A DNA stretch of 64,000 nt from assembly GCA_036389155.1 (NCBI GenBank), contig DASVQN010000009.1, positions 62,001-126,000 of the forward strand. Reading direction: 5' to 3'. The notes below the pieces were generated by a model that worked only from the letters and a program-made list of their open reading frames with translations, made no database searches and was not told where the DNA came from. Position numbers and translations under genes: made by a program. This DNA comes from CADCVT01 sp036389155 (GTDB lineage Bacteria; Actinomycetota; Thermoleophilia; Solirubrobacterales; Solirubrobacteraceae). Positions 50,793-58,648 of this stretch are shown here, in pieces; the stretch's first letter is position 1, and each line of letters begins with the position of its first letter.

Positions 50793-50863
50793 GGCGGGAT
50801 TCTTGCGCACATTGTCGATCCTGCCACTGGCGGCGCCGCGGCGGACGCGCGAGCATCGCGCTC

Positions 50864-51475
50864 ATGCGAATCGAGATCGTGGTGTACGACGGCTTCGACG
50901 AGCTCGACGCGATCGGGCCGTTCGAGGTGCTGCGCAACGCGGCGACGGTGGTGGAGGACGTCGACGTGCGTCTGGTGGGCGCCGAGGGCGGCGGCGAGGT
51001 CACCGCGTCCCACGGCCTGCGGATCGCCGTCGACGAGGGCCTCTCCGGCGACGCCGACCTCGTCATCGTCCCCGGCGGCGGCTGGAACGACCGCGCGGCG
51101 GCGGGCGCGCGGGCCGAGGCCGAGCGCGGCGACCTGCCGCGCCGCCTGGCCGAGCTGCACGCCGGCGGCGCCCGCGTCGGCTCGGTCTGCACCGGCGGGA
51201 TGCTGCTCGCCGCCGCGGGGCTGACCGCTGGGCGCCCGGCGACGACGCACCACGGCGCGCTCGACGACCTGCGCGCCAGCGGCGCCGAGGTGATCGACGC
51301 GCGCGTCGTCGACGACGGCGACGTCATCACCTCCGGCGGCGTGACCTCCGGCCTCGACATGGCGCTCTATCTCGTCGAGCGCGAGTGGGGCGAGGCGCTC
51401 GCCGACGGGATCGCGCGCGAGATGGAGCTCACGCGCGACCGGCGCGTCTGGCGCAGGCCGGTCGAGACGAGCTGA
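50864..51475 (+). CDS. DJ-1/PfpI family protein
   Basis: The 203-residue protein has EIVVYDGFDELDAIGPFEVLRNAATVVEDVDVRLVG, the acidic residue of the elbow region, and the nucleophile in VGSVCTGGMLLAAAG (Cys near residue 108), then TTHHGALDDLRASGAEVIDARVV. Members are glyoxalases, isonitrile hydratases or deglycase-like enzymes; D-A-I-G-P-F-E near residue 15 is typical of isonitrile hydratase relatives. It lies opposite the GlxA-type regulator. Confidence 0.83.
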   Translation: MRIEIVVYDGFDELDAIGPFEVLRNAATVVEDVDVRLVGAEGGGEVTASHGLRIAVDEGLSGDADLVIVPGGGWNDRAAAGARAEAERGDLPRRLAELHAGGARVGSVCTGGMLLAAAGLTAGRPATTHHGALDDLRASGAEVIDARVVDDGDVITSGGVTSGLDMALYLVEREWGEALADGIAREMELTRDRRVWRRPVETS

Positions 51476-51478
51476 CGC

Positions 51479-52939
51479 TCAGCCGCGGGTCCGGACGACG
51501 ATCCCGCCGCGGATGCGCGAGACGCGCCGGCGGCGGACCTCGACGAGCACGGTGACCGTCCCCGGGAGCCGTCCGCGCACCCGCGCGCTCAGCCTCGCGC
51601 GCCGGCCGGGGCGGACCACCTCGCGGTCGCGGGCGAGGAGGCGGGCGCCGTCACGTATGTCGAGGGTCATGATGCAGCGCCGGCCGAGCACCGGCGAGCA
51701 CGGGATCGTGAGGCGTGCGACGCCGCCGCGCAGGGTCGGCACGGACATCGCGTGCCGGGTCAGGCGACCACGGACGAGCAGCAGCTTCACCGCCCAGCGC
51801 TCGCACGAGCCGTCGACGCCGGGCGTCGTGCCCCGTGACACGCGGACGACGTCGGCGCCCGGGCCGCAGTCCGCGGAGCTGCTCGAAGGCCGGAGCCGGC
51901 CGGTGGCGAGCGCGTCGTCACCGGGGCCGCCGGTGAGCAGGCCGCGGCCCGCCACCGCCACGCGGTCGTCGCCCGGCCCGCCGTCGACGACGTCCGCGCG
52001 GCGCGACTGCGGCCGGCGGAAGTCGCCGTGGTAGCCGCCGCGGAGGTCGTCGTCGCCGCCGCGGCCCGAGATCGTGTCGGGGCCGTTCTCGCCGGCGAGC
52101 ACGTTGGCGCCGCCGTCACCGCTGAGGCGGTCGGCGCCGATCCCTCCCTGCACGTTCTCGACGTCGCGCAGGACGTCGCCCTCGCCGGGCGCGCCGTCGG
52201 GGGCGGGGTCGGCGAGGTCGACGCTCACGTCGATGCGGCGCTGGGCGTACGTGACGCGGTCGGCGCCCGCGCCGCCGTCGAGGACGTCGGCCTCCGGCCG
52301 CTCGACGTCGAGCGGCCCGGGCTCGTCGAAGTCGACGCCCTGCAGCTCGTCGTCGCCCGCGCCGCCGGCGAGGGCGTCCCGGCCCGGGCCCCCCTGCAGG
52401 TCGTCCGCGCCGGCGCCGCCGGTGAGCGTGTCGTCTCCCGCGCGGCCCTCGAGGTCCGAGGCGCCCGAGCCGAGGTTCACCAGGACGTCCGCGCCTTCGT
52501 CGCCCTGCCCCCACACCTCCTTGCCGTCGCCCTCGAAGCGGTCGTTGCCGGTGCCGAGGCCCGCGGTGACCAGGTCGACCGCCGGCAGCGGCGCGCGGAC
52601 GACGTCGTCCTCGGTGCCGGTCTGCACGACCACCTGGGTGATCGGCTTGCCGAGCCGGCAGCGCACGGTGCCGTCCTCCCGGCGCTCGCAGCCGCGGATG
52701 ACGACGAGCGGCGCGCCCGCGTCGGCGACGACGATCGCGTCGCCGTCCGGCGTGAGCATCAGGTCGTTGCGCTCGCCGTCGCCGCCGCTGACCTTCAGCT
52801 CGGCGACGCAGCTCGGCGGCCCGACGGCGCAGGCGTCGTCCTGCGCCTCGACGACCGCGGCGGGCGCGGGCGCCGCGAGGCCCACCAGCGCCGCGAGCGA
52901 CGCAACAACGCATGCGGCGGGAAGGCGAAAGGGCTTCAC
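51479..52939 (-). CDS. Secreted RTX-type (calcium-binding nonapeptide) repeat protein
   Basis: The 486-residue protein has a signal peptide (KPFRLPAACVVASLAALVGLAAPAPA) and many GGxGxD-type repeats, such as RAGDDTLTGGAGADDLQGGPGRDALAGGAGDDELQG near residue 165 and GGIGADRLSGDGGANVLAGENGPDTISGRGGDDDL near 265. A C-terminal beta-sandwich (GGVARLTIPCSPVLGRRCIMTLDIRDGARLLA) follows. RTX repeats bind calcium outside the cell. It lacks an obvious RTX secretion signal or enzyme domain. The GTG start follows TAAGGT by six bases. Confidence 0.83.
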   Translation of the reverse strand: MKPFRLPAACVVASLAALVGLAAPAPAAVVEAQDDACAVGPPSCVAELKVSGGDGERNDLMLTPDGDAIVVADAGAPLVVIRGCERREDGTVRCRLGKPITQVVVQTGTEDDVVRAPLPAVDLVTAGLGTGNDRFEGDGKEVWGQGDEGADVLVNLGSGASDLEGRAGDDTLTGGAGADDLQGGPGRDALAGGAGDDELQGVDFDEPGPLDVERPEADVLDGGAGADRVTYAQRRIDVSVDLADPAPDGAPGEGDVLRDVENVQGGIGADRLSGDGGANVLAGENGPDTISGRGGDDDLRGGYHGDFRRPQSRRADVVDGGPGDDRVAVAGRGLLTGGPGDDALATGRLRPSSSSADCGPGADVVRVSRGTTPGVDGSCERWAVKLLLVRGRLTRHAMSVPTLRGGVARLTIPCSPVLGRRCIMTLDIRDGARLLARDREVVRPGRRARLSARVRGRLPGTVTVLVEVRRRRVSRIRGGIVVRTRG

Positions 52940-52944
52940 CGGGG

Positions 52945-52951
52945 TACCTTA
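52945..52951. promoter_or_regulatory. Overlapping divergent -10 boxes (ku and RTX gene)
   Basis: Plus-strand TACCTT (52945-52950) is eight bases before the ku ATG; minus-strand TAAGGT (52951-52946) is six bases before the RTX GTG. The two boxes overlap by five bases within GGTACC-TTAA, so polymerases would compete. Confidence 0.55.
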
Positions 52952-52958
52952 ACCGCCT

Positions 52959-53816
52959 ATGCCGCGCGCGATCTGGACCGGTGCCATCTCCTTCGGGCTC
53001 GTCAACGTGCCCATCAAGCTGTACTCGGCGGTGCAGCGCAAGACCGTGCGCTTCAACCAGCTCGACTCCGACGGCAACGTCCGGATCCAGCAGAAGCGCG
53101 TCAACCCCGTCACCGGCGACGAGGTCCCGTACGAGCGGCTCATCAAGGGCTACGAGATCGCGCCGGGGTCCTACGTCGTCGTCGAGCCGGAGGAGCTCGA
53201 GGCGCTCGAGCCGCACAAGACGAAGACGATCGACATCCTCGACTTCGTCGACCTCGAGGAGATCGACCCGATCTTCTACGACCACCCGTACTACCTGGCG
53301 CCGGGCGCAGGCGGGTCCAAGCCTTACAAGCTCCTGCTCGAGGCGATGCGCGAGACCGGCAAGGTCGCGATCGGCACCGTGGTGATCCGCCAGAAGCAGG
53401 CGGTCGTCGCGCTGCGCCCGAGCGGCGACGTGCTGCAGATGGCGACGCTGATCTACGCCGACGAGATCGTCCCGACCGACCGCCTGGACGACCTGCCCGA
53501 CGAGGACGTCGAGATCGGCGAGCGCGAGCTGGCGATCGCCAAGCAGCTCGTCGAGTCGCTCGCCGCCGAGTGGGACCCGGCCCGGTACAAGGACGAGTAC
53601 CGCGAGAAGGTCATGCAGCTCATCGAGAGCAAGGCGGCCGGCGAGGAGGTCGCCGTGCAGCCCGAGGCGCAGGAGGCCGCGCCGGTCCCGGACCTCATGT
53701 CGGCGCTGAAGGCCTCGCTGGAGGCGGTGAAGGAGCGCCCGAAGGAGCCGTCCGCGCCGCCCCGCAAGCGCGCCGCGTCCAAGCCGAAGCGCAAGACGCC
53801 GGCCAAGACCGGGTAG
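52959..53816 (+). CDS. ku: Ku protein (non-homologous end joining)
   Basis: The 285-residue Ku homologue begins MPRAIWTGAISFGLVNVPIKLYSAVQRKTVRFNQLD and has the central YEIAPGSYVVVEPEELEALEPHKTKTIDILDFVDLEEIDPIFYDHPYYLAPG. It binds DNA ends as a homodimer ring and usually recruits LigD. A Lys/Pro-rich basic tail (PPRKRAASKPKRKTPAKTG) may contact DNA. No ligD is adjacent; a topoisomerase IB gene follows 12 bases later. Confidence 0.95.
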   Translation: MPRAIWTGAISFGLVNVPIKLYSAVQRKTVRFNQLDSDGNVRIQQKRVNPVTGDEVPYERLIKGYEIAPGSYVVVEPEELEALEPHKTKTIDILDFVDLEEIDPIFYDHPYYLAPGAGGSKPYKLLLEAMRETGKVAIGTVVIRQKQAVVALRPSGDVLQMATLIYADEIVPTDRLDDLPDEDVEIGERELAIAKQLVESLAAEWDPARYKDEYREKVMQLIESKAAGEEVAVQPEAQEAAPVPDLMSALKASLEAVKERPKEPSAPPRKRAASKPKRKTPAKTG

Positions 53817-53828
53817 GCCCCGGGGGCG

Positions 53829-54914
53829 ATGCCCCCCGCCATCCGCCTCCGACGCTCCGATCCCGCGGGCCCCGGCATCCAGCGCCGGCGCCGCGGTCGC
53901 GGGTTCGAGTACCTCGACGCCGACGGCGTTCGCGTCGACGACCCGGAGGTCATGCAGCGCATCAACGAGCTGGTGATCCCGCCCGCGTGGAAGGACGTGT
54001 GGATCTGCCCGTATCCCGGCGGGCACATCCAGGCCACCGGCGTCGACGCCCGCGGGCGCAAGCAGTACCTGTACCACCCGAAGTGGCGCCAGCGCCGCGA
54101 CCAGGAGAAGTTCGACTCGATGCTGCGCTTCGCGAAGTCGCTGCCGGCGATGCGCGAGGCGGTGGCGCACGATCTCGCCGGCGACGACCTCGATCGCGAG
54201 CAGGTGCTCGCGTGCGCCGTGCGGCTGCTCGACAAGGGGTTCTTCCGCATCGGGTCGGAGGACTACGCGGTCGAGAACGAGACGTACGGCCTGGCGACGA
54301 TGCACAAGGCGCACGTCCGGCTGCTCGACGAGGCGACGCTCCTCTTCGACTACCCGGCCAAGCACGGCAAGCGGCGGGTGCAGTCGGTGGTCGACGCGGA
54401 CGTCGCCGCGATCGTCCGGCGGCTCAAGGCGCGCCGCGGCGGGCTGCCCGAGCTGCTCGCCTATCGCGAGGGGCGCCGCTGGGTCGACGTGCGCTCGCCG
54501 GACATCAACGCGTACCTCAAGCAGGTCACCGGGCTGGACGTCAGCGCCAAGGACTTCCGGACGTGGAACGCGACCGTGCTCGCCGCGGTGGCGCTCGCCG
54601 TGTCGGGCGTGGCGCGCGGGACGAAGACCGGGCGCAGGCGCGCGATCAAGCGGGCGGTGGACGAGGTCGCGCACTACCTCGGGAACACGGCGGCCGTCGC
54701 GCGGGCCTCCTACATCGACCCGCGGATCTTCGACCGGTTCAGCGACGGCCTGACCATCGACCCGACGATCGCGGTCACCCGCACCGACGAGCCCGCGATC
54801 CAGGGCGCGGTCGAGGAGGCGGTGCTCGAGCTGATCGACGAGAACGAGGACCACGACGGCGTCGCCGCGGTGGGGGATCTCGACGAGCTGATCGAGGTGC
54901 CGGAAGCGGCATGA
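53829..54914 (+). CDS. DNA topoisomerase IB (poxvirus/bacterial type)
   Basis: The 361-residue enzyme matches bacterial TopIB: GRGFEYLDADGVRVDDPEVMQRINELVIPPAWKDVWICPYPGGHIQATGVDARGRKQYLYHPKWRQRRDQEKFDSMLRFA, then RIGSEDYAVENETYGLATMHKAHV and the catalytic Tyr in NTAAVARASYIDPRIFDRF near residue 300. It relaxes supercoils through a 3'-phosphotyrosine. Operon-like pairing with ku suggests a job at DNA ends or in chromatin relaxation during repair. Confidence 0.93.
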   Translation: MPPAIRLRRSDPAGPGIQRRRRGRGFEYLDADGVRVDDPEVMQRINELVIPPAWKDVWICPYPGGHIQATGVDARGRKQYLYHPKWRQRRDQEKFDSMLRFAKSLPAMREAVAHDLAGDDLDREQVLACAVRLLDKGFFRIGSEDYAVENETYGLATMHKAHVRLLDEATLLFDYPAKHGKRRVQSVVDADVAAIVRRLKARRGGLPELLAYREGRRWVDVRSPDINAYLKQVTGLDVSAKDFRTWNATVLAAVALAVSGVARGTKTGRRRAIKRAVDEVAHYLGNTAAVARASYIDPRIFDRFSDGLTIDPTIAVTRTDEPAIQGAVEEAVLELIDENEDHDGVAAVGDLDELIEVPEAA

Positions 54915-55096
54915 CGGCCGTTCAGCCCGCAATCTCCGTGGATTTCAAACCTCCTCAAAGCTGAAGCGTTGGTGTACGATCCTTCACTGCTCGCACCCTG
55001 TGGGGGGATGCGGGCAGCCCCGAGGCGACGGCCGCGCGTCCCAGCATTGATAGCCGGGTACCGCCGCCGCGAGATCCGGCTAGGACGGCCGGCCCC

Positions 55097-55130
55097 GGCG
55101 GGTGCCGTGCAGCGGCGTACGGCACCCGCC
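55097..55130 (+). terminator. Strong hairpin, probable terminator
   Basis: GGCGGGTGCCGT (55097-55108) pairs perfectly with ACGGCACCCGCC (55119-55130) around a 10-base loop, a very stable stem about 180 bases after the topIB stop. No T-run follows, so it may alternatively be part of an RNA. Confidence 0.5.
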
Positions 55131-55257
55131 CTCGCCCCCTGGTCGGGCGTCCGGGCCTGCTCGCGACGCTGCGGCGCTTCCCGCGCGGCGCGGTCGGGTG
55201 CGGCCCGCCCGCCCGCCCAGCCACCCGCCGCGAGCTCCGGCCCTGGCGGCCGGGCCG

Positions 55258-55495
55258 CGGTCCGACCAGTCCACCGGCCAGACGGACATCGGGCTCCGCC
55301 CTCAGGTCCCGAGCGTCTCGGCCGGCGGAAGATCGGCCCGCGGCCCCATCGGCGCCGTCGGTGTACGGGCTCCCGGCGGTCCGACCATTCCACCGCCCAG
55401 ACGGACATCGGGCTCCGGCCTCAGGTGCGAGCGTCTGGGGCGGCGGAAGATCGGCCCGCCGCCCGATCGGCGCTGGTGCGTCGCTCCGACGGGCG
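55258..55495. repeat. 119-bp tandem repeat, two copies
   Basis: CGGTCCGACC at 55258 recurs at 55377. Through the first 95 or so bases the copies are alike (CCAGACGGACATCGGGCTCC.., ..GGCGGAAGATCGGCCCGC), with scattered differences, then diverge. In each copy CAGACG can pair with a later CGTCTC/CGTCTG, so a hairpin may be conserved. Confidence 0.7.
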
Positions 55496-55505
55496 CCGTC
55501 GGGAG

Positions 55506-55511
55506 TAGGTT
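55506..55511 (+). promoter_or_regulatory. -10 box of a leaderless gene
   Basis: TAGGTT is followed by six bases and the GTG at 55518. Confidence 0.45.
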
Positions 55512-55517
55512 CGCCGC

Positions 55518-55952
55518 GTGGCAGTGATCCGGATCGAGACCGAGGGGGACGTCGAGCGCTCTCGCTGCGAGCGGTGCGCGGGCTCGAACCACGTGCTCCA
55601 CGGCTATGTCTACGAAGACGACCTCGCGGAGGGCGTCTACTTCGTCGAGTGGTGCGACGGCCACCATCCGACGCGGGCCGCCTTCCTGACCCTCGGCCTC
55701 GGGCCGTTCGCCGAGGGCACGACGTCGGCCGACCGGCGCGCCTTCGGGGTCGAGTGGCGCGCCGCCGGCATGGCGCTGACGGACGAGCCGGTCATCGACG
55801 AGCCTGACGCGCTCGGTCGGTTCGTGCCTCGCGCCGAGGCGCTGGAGATGGACGACCTTGACCACCTGTGGCACGTCGTCGACCACATCGTCCTCGAGGA
55901 CCCCCGCCTGCCGGCCGTGCAGCAGTGGCTTGCCGAAGAAGGCTCCTCATGA
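55518..55952 (+). CDS. Hypothetical protein with CxxC
   Basis: The 144-residue protein reads AVIRIETEGDVERSRCERCAGSNHVLHGYVYEDDLAEGVYFVEWCDGHHPTRAAFLTLGLGPF, with Cys pairs and His (CERC, CDGHH) that may bind zinc, then an acidic C-terminal half. No known family is recalled with certainty. It overlaps the next start by four bases (ATGA), forming an operon with a VOC-family gene. Confidence 0.6.
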   Translation: MAVIRIETEGDVERSRCERCAGSNHVLHGYVYEDDLAEGVYFVEWCDGHHPTRAAFLTLGLGPFAEGTTSADRRAFGVEWRAAGMALTDEPVIDEPDALGRFVPRAEALEMDDLDHLWHVVDHIVLEDPRLPAVQQWLAEEGSS

Positions 55953-56302
55953 CCGGGCCGCACCTCTTCGCCGGGCTGCGCGTCCGCGACTTCGAAGCGG
56001 CGAGTGCCTGGTACCGGCGGCTACTCGGCGAGCCGACGTTCCATCCCCACGACACCGAGGCCGTGTGGACCCTCGCCGAGGATCGCTCGGTGTACGTCGT
56101 GGAGGCCGCCGAGGGCTTCGGGAACGGCGTGGTCACGATGTACGTCGAGAACCTCGACGCGCGCGTCGCCGAGATCGCCGGCCGCGGCCTGCAGCCGACA
56201 GAGCGCGAGACGTACTCCAGCGGGGCCCGCAAAGCGATCTACCGCGACCCCGACGGCAACGAGATCGCGATCGCGGGTGGACCGGCCGACGGGCCGGCGT
56301 GA
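55949..56302 (+). CDS. VOC-family (glyoxalase-like) protein
   Basis: The 117-residue protein is one VOC domain: FAGLRVRDFEAASAWYRRLLGEPTFHPHDTEAVWTL and AIYRDPDGNEIAIAG. Members include glyoxalase I, dioxygenases and antibiotic-binding proteins. Only one side of the metal site is apparent and the reaction is unknown. It is translationally coupled to the preceding CxxC gene. Confidence 0.78.
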   Translation: MTGPHLFAGLRVRDFEAASAWYRRLLGEPTFHPHDTEAVWTLAEDRSVYVVEAAEGFGNGVVTMYVENLDARVAEIAGRGLQPTERETYSSGARKAIYRDPDGNEIAIAGGPADGPA

Positions 56303-56307
56303 CGCGC

Positions 56308-57075
56308 TCAGCGCCGCGACGTGCCGCGCGCGAACCACGCGCGGGCGGTCAGCGTGAAGCCTCCGTCCGGCAGCGCCTCGCGGCACAGCTCGCGCACCCG
56401 CTCCTGCTGATCGGGTGAGAGCGACGCGAGGTACTCGCCGGCCGGCCCGACCACGAACGTGAACGGCTCCCAGAAGTCGTCGAAGTCCGCGTACTCGACG
56501 CGCGCCTCCAGCTCGCCCTCCGTCACGCCGTCCAGCTCGGCCCCGCGGAGCAGCCGGCCGAGGTCGCCCTCGGTCACGCCGGGCCGCAGTCGCTCGCCGG
56601 TCGCGTCGGGATCGACCTCGCGCGCCGCCTGCCAGAACGTGCTCAGCATCGTCATCCCGCCGCCGGCGATGTCGCACATGCACGCGGCGACGGTCCCGCC
56701 GGGGCGCGTCACGCGGCCCATCTCGCCGATGCCCCGCGGCGCGTCGCGCATGAACGCGACCACGAGCGAGCAGAGCGTCGCGTCGAAGGAGCCGTCCTCC
56801 CACGGCAGCTCCTCGGCGACCCCCTGCCGCACGTCGGCCGCGGGGTGGCGTTGCTGGCAGGCCTGGGCGAACTGCGGGGCTGGATCGATCGCCGCGACGT
56901 TCTCCTCGCCAACCCGCTCGGCGAGCTTGCGCGTGAGGCCTCCCGGGCCGCACCCGACGTCGAGCACGCGCATCCCGCTCGCCACGCCCGCGGCCTCCAC
57001 GAACACGGGAGCAAGCGACCGCGTGTACCGGCCCATGAACCGGTCGTACTTCTCCGCCGAGGACGTGAAAGTCAT
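56308..57075 (-). CDS. SAM-dependent methyltransferase
   Basis: The 255-residue class I methyltransferase has motif I VLDVGCGPGGLTRKLAERVG (near residue 40), IDPAPQFAQACQQRHPAADVRQGVAEELPWEDGSFDATLCSLVVAFM and GRVTRPGGTVAACMCDIAGGG. This is the UbiE/methyltransferase-11 pattern. The target is unknown. ATG 57075 gives a full N-terminal cap (SSAEKYDRFMGRYTRSLAPVF). Confidence 0.85.
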   Translation of the reverse strand: MTFTSSAEKYDRFMGRYTRSLAPVFVEAAGVASGMRVLDVGCGPGGLTRKLAERVGEENVAAIDPAPQFAQACQQRHPAADVRQGVAEELPWEDGSFDATLCSLVVAFMRDAPRGIGEMGRVTRPGGTVAACMCDIAGGGMTMLSTFWQAAREVDPDATGERLRPGVTEGDLGRLLRGAELDGVTEGELEARVEYADFDDFWEPFTFVVGPAGEYLASLSPDQQERVRELCREALPDGGFTLTARAWFARGTSRR

Positions 57076-57152
57076 GGGGCGCGACTCAACCGAGACGCGA
57101 CCGCGGCGTCAAGAGGCGGCGCGCATGTGAGTAGGCTCGCCGCAGCCCCGCC

Positions 57153-57533
57153 ATGGCTGTTGACCTCGTCATCGACATCGAGAACGCGCCCGGGGCGCTC
57201 GCCGAGATCGCGGCCGCGATCAGCGACGCCGGCGTGAACATCGCCGCGGCCACGTGCATCGGGTCCGGCGAGCGCGCCGAGCTCCACATCCTGGTCCCGC
57301 ACGCGGAGGCCGCGAAGCACGTCCTGGCGATCTCGGGTGTCGTCGTCACCGGCGAGCGCGAGGTCGTCGTGATCGACGTGAAGGACCGGCCCGGCGTGCT
57401 GGCCGACCTGACGCGCACCGTCGCGAAGGCCGGAGTCGACCTCGACCTCGTCTACGTCGCGACGCAGAACCGCGTGGTCTTCGGCGCGCCCGACATCGCC
57501 GCTCTGCGGGCGGCGCTCGCCGCAGCGGGCTGA
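57153..57533 (+). CDS. Tandem ACT-domain protein
   Basis: The 126-residue protein consists of two ACT domains: VDLVIDIENAPGALAEIAAAISDAGVNIAAATC and VVVIDVKDRPGVLADLTRTVAKAGVDLDLVYVAT. ACT domains bind amino acids. Stand-alone tandem ACT proteins may regulate amino-acid enzymes or transport; the effector is unknown. A TAGGCT box (57132-57137) lies 15 bases before the ATG. Confidence 0.83.
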   Translation: MAVDLVIDIENAPGALAEIAAAISDAGVNIAAATCIGSGERAELHILVPHAEAAKHVLAISGVVVTGEREVVVIDVKDRPGVLADLTRTVAKAGVDLDLVYVATQNRVVFGAPDIAALRAALAAAG

Positions 57534-57560
57534 CGAGCGCCCGCGCCCGCGCGGCCCGGC

Positions 57561-58181
57561 CTAGCCGTCGATGTCGCGCGGGGCGAAGGTGTCGCACTCC
57601 GCAGGCCTGCCCGTGTTGAGCCCGCGCCCGAACCAGAGCTCGCGCTGCTGGCCCGTCCCGTGCTCCGGCGTCGCGCCAGAGGCGATCGCGCCGGGCCGGG
57701 CGGGCAGCCCCGCGGCGTAGGCCCAGATGCCCGCATAGCACTCCGCCTGCAGCTCCTGCCGCACGCGGATGTCGTTGCGGAAGCCGCGGTGCTCGGAGAT
57801 CTCGTGGGCCGCCTCGGCGCTCGTGCCGCGCAGCTCCGCGACGTGGTGGCCGACCTCGTGCGCGAGCGCGTACGGCCAGTCCGTACCGGTCCTGGAGACG
57901 TCGAGGTCGATCGTCCGCTCGCGGTCGCAGTAGACCGCGTCGGACCGCAGCTCGGTGCACGGCTCGGGCGCTCCCGGCTCGCCCACCAGCACCAGTCCGG
58001 GAGCGACGTAGTCGTCGCCGGCCTGCGCGAAGATCGGCTCCCACACCCGCTCGAGCGACCTCATCACCTCCGCGGCGAGCCGGCGATCGGGCCGCGAGCT
58101 CCGGGGCAGCGAGATGCCATCGCCGCGCGGCGCCACGACCGACGCCGGGAACGCCGCCGGCACGTCGTAGTCGCCCTTCAC
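57561..58181 (-). CDS. Neutral zinc metallopeptidase (YpfJ-like), membrane anchor probably missed
   Basis: The zinc motif HEVGHHVAEL (near residue 107) and the downstream Glu in ELQAECYAGIWAYAAG are typical of the YpfJ/neutral zinc metallopeptidase family. The GTG 58181 start gives 206 residues. Just upstream, in the same frame, IRRRSRSVWPALGVAVALVTAGGLYLLASG codes for an ideal signal anchor, but no ATG, GTG or TTG precedes it; an ATC at 58289, inside the STAS gene, is the nearest candidate. The true protein is probably longer. Confidence 0.78.
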   Translation of the reverse strand: MKGDYDVPAAFPASVVAPRGDGISLPRSSRPDRRLAAEVMRSLERVWEPIFAQAGDDYVAPGLVLVGEPGAPEPCTELRSDAVYCDRERTIDLDVSRTGTDWPYALAHEVGHHVAELRGTSAEAAHEISEHRGFRNDIRVRQELQAECYAGIWAYAAGLPARPGAIASGATPEHGTGQQRELWFGRGLNTGRPAECDTFAPRDIDG

Positions 58182-58275
58182 CGCGGGCGAGTAGAGGTCG
58201 CCGCTCGCGAGGAGGTAGAGCCCGCCTGCCGTGACGAGGGCGACCGCGACCCCGAGCGCCGGCCAGACGCTGCGG

Positions 58276-58635
58276 CTACGCCGCCTGATCCAGCGCGGAG
58301 ACGGCGGCGTCGCGCGTGTCGAGGATCGTGAAGATCTGGTCGAGCCCGGTGATCTCGAACGTCTTCGCGATGTTCGTGTCGGTGTTGACGATGACCAGCG
58401 AGCCGTCGCGCGAGCGCAGACGCTTCACCGCGCCGATGAGCACGCCGAGGGCGGTCGAGTCGAGGAACGTCGTCTCCGACAGGTCGACGACGACACGCGT
58501 GGCGCCACCCTCGATCGCCTCCTGGAGCGTCTTCTTCAGCTCGGGGGCGGTGAAGAGGTCGATCTCGCCGCGAACGGAGACGACATGCCGCCCCTCACCA
58601 AGCGGCTCCTCGGACAGTGCGAACTCAGCTGGCAT
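58276..58635 (-). CDS. STAS-domain anti-sigma factor antagonist (RsbV-like)
   Basis: The 119-residue protein reads HVVSVRGEIDLFTAPELKKTLQEAI and VVVDLSETTFLDSTALGVLIGAVKRLRS, with phosphorylatable Ser in the DSTALG motif (near residue 60). RsbV-type proteins release a sigma factor by binding its RsbW when dephosphorylated. It lies in an array with RsbW-like genes and shares 3' coding sequence with the upstream part of the zinc peptidase frame. Confidence 0.88.
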   Translation of the reverse strand: MPAEFALSEEPLGEGRHVVSVRGEIDLFTAPELKKTLQEAIEGGATRVVVDLSETTFLDSTALGVLIGAVKRLRSRDGSLVIVNTDTNIAKTFEITGLDQIFTILDTRDAAVSALDQAA

Positions 58636-58648
58636 GACGAGGATTCAA

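Larger units (their letters stand above)
54915..55517. other. 603-bp intergenic region with hairpin and tandem repeat
   Basis: I see no credible gene here; open frames in all directions are low-complexity and lack starts with promoters. It holds a strong hairpin at 55097-55130 and a 119-base tandem duplication from 55258. It begins after topIB and ends with the -10 box (TAGGTT) of the next gene. It is the longest gene-free stretch in the window. Confidence 0.7.

Noticed and set aside
54969..55508. Overlapping open frames in the 603-bp intergenic region
   Set aside because: No domain, no frame shared by the tandem copies, Arg/Ala/Pro-rich translations typical of GC-rich non-coding DNA.
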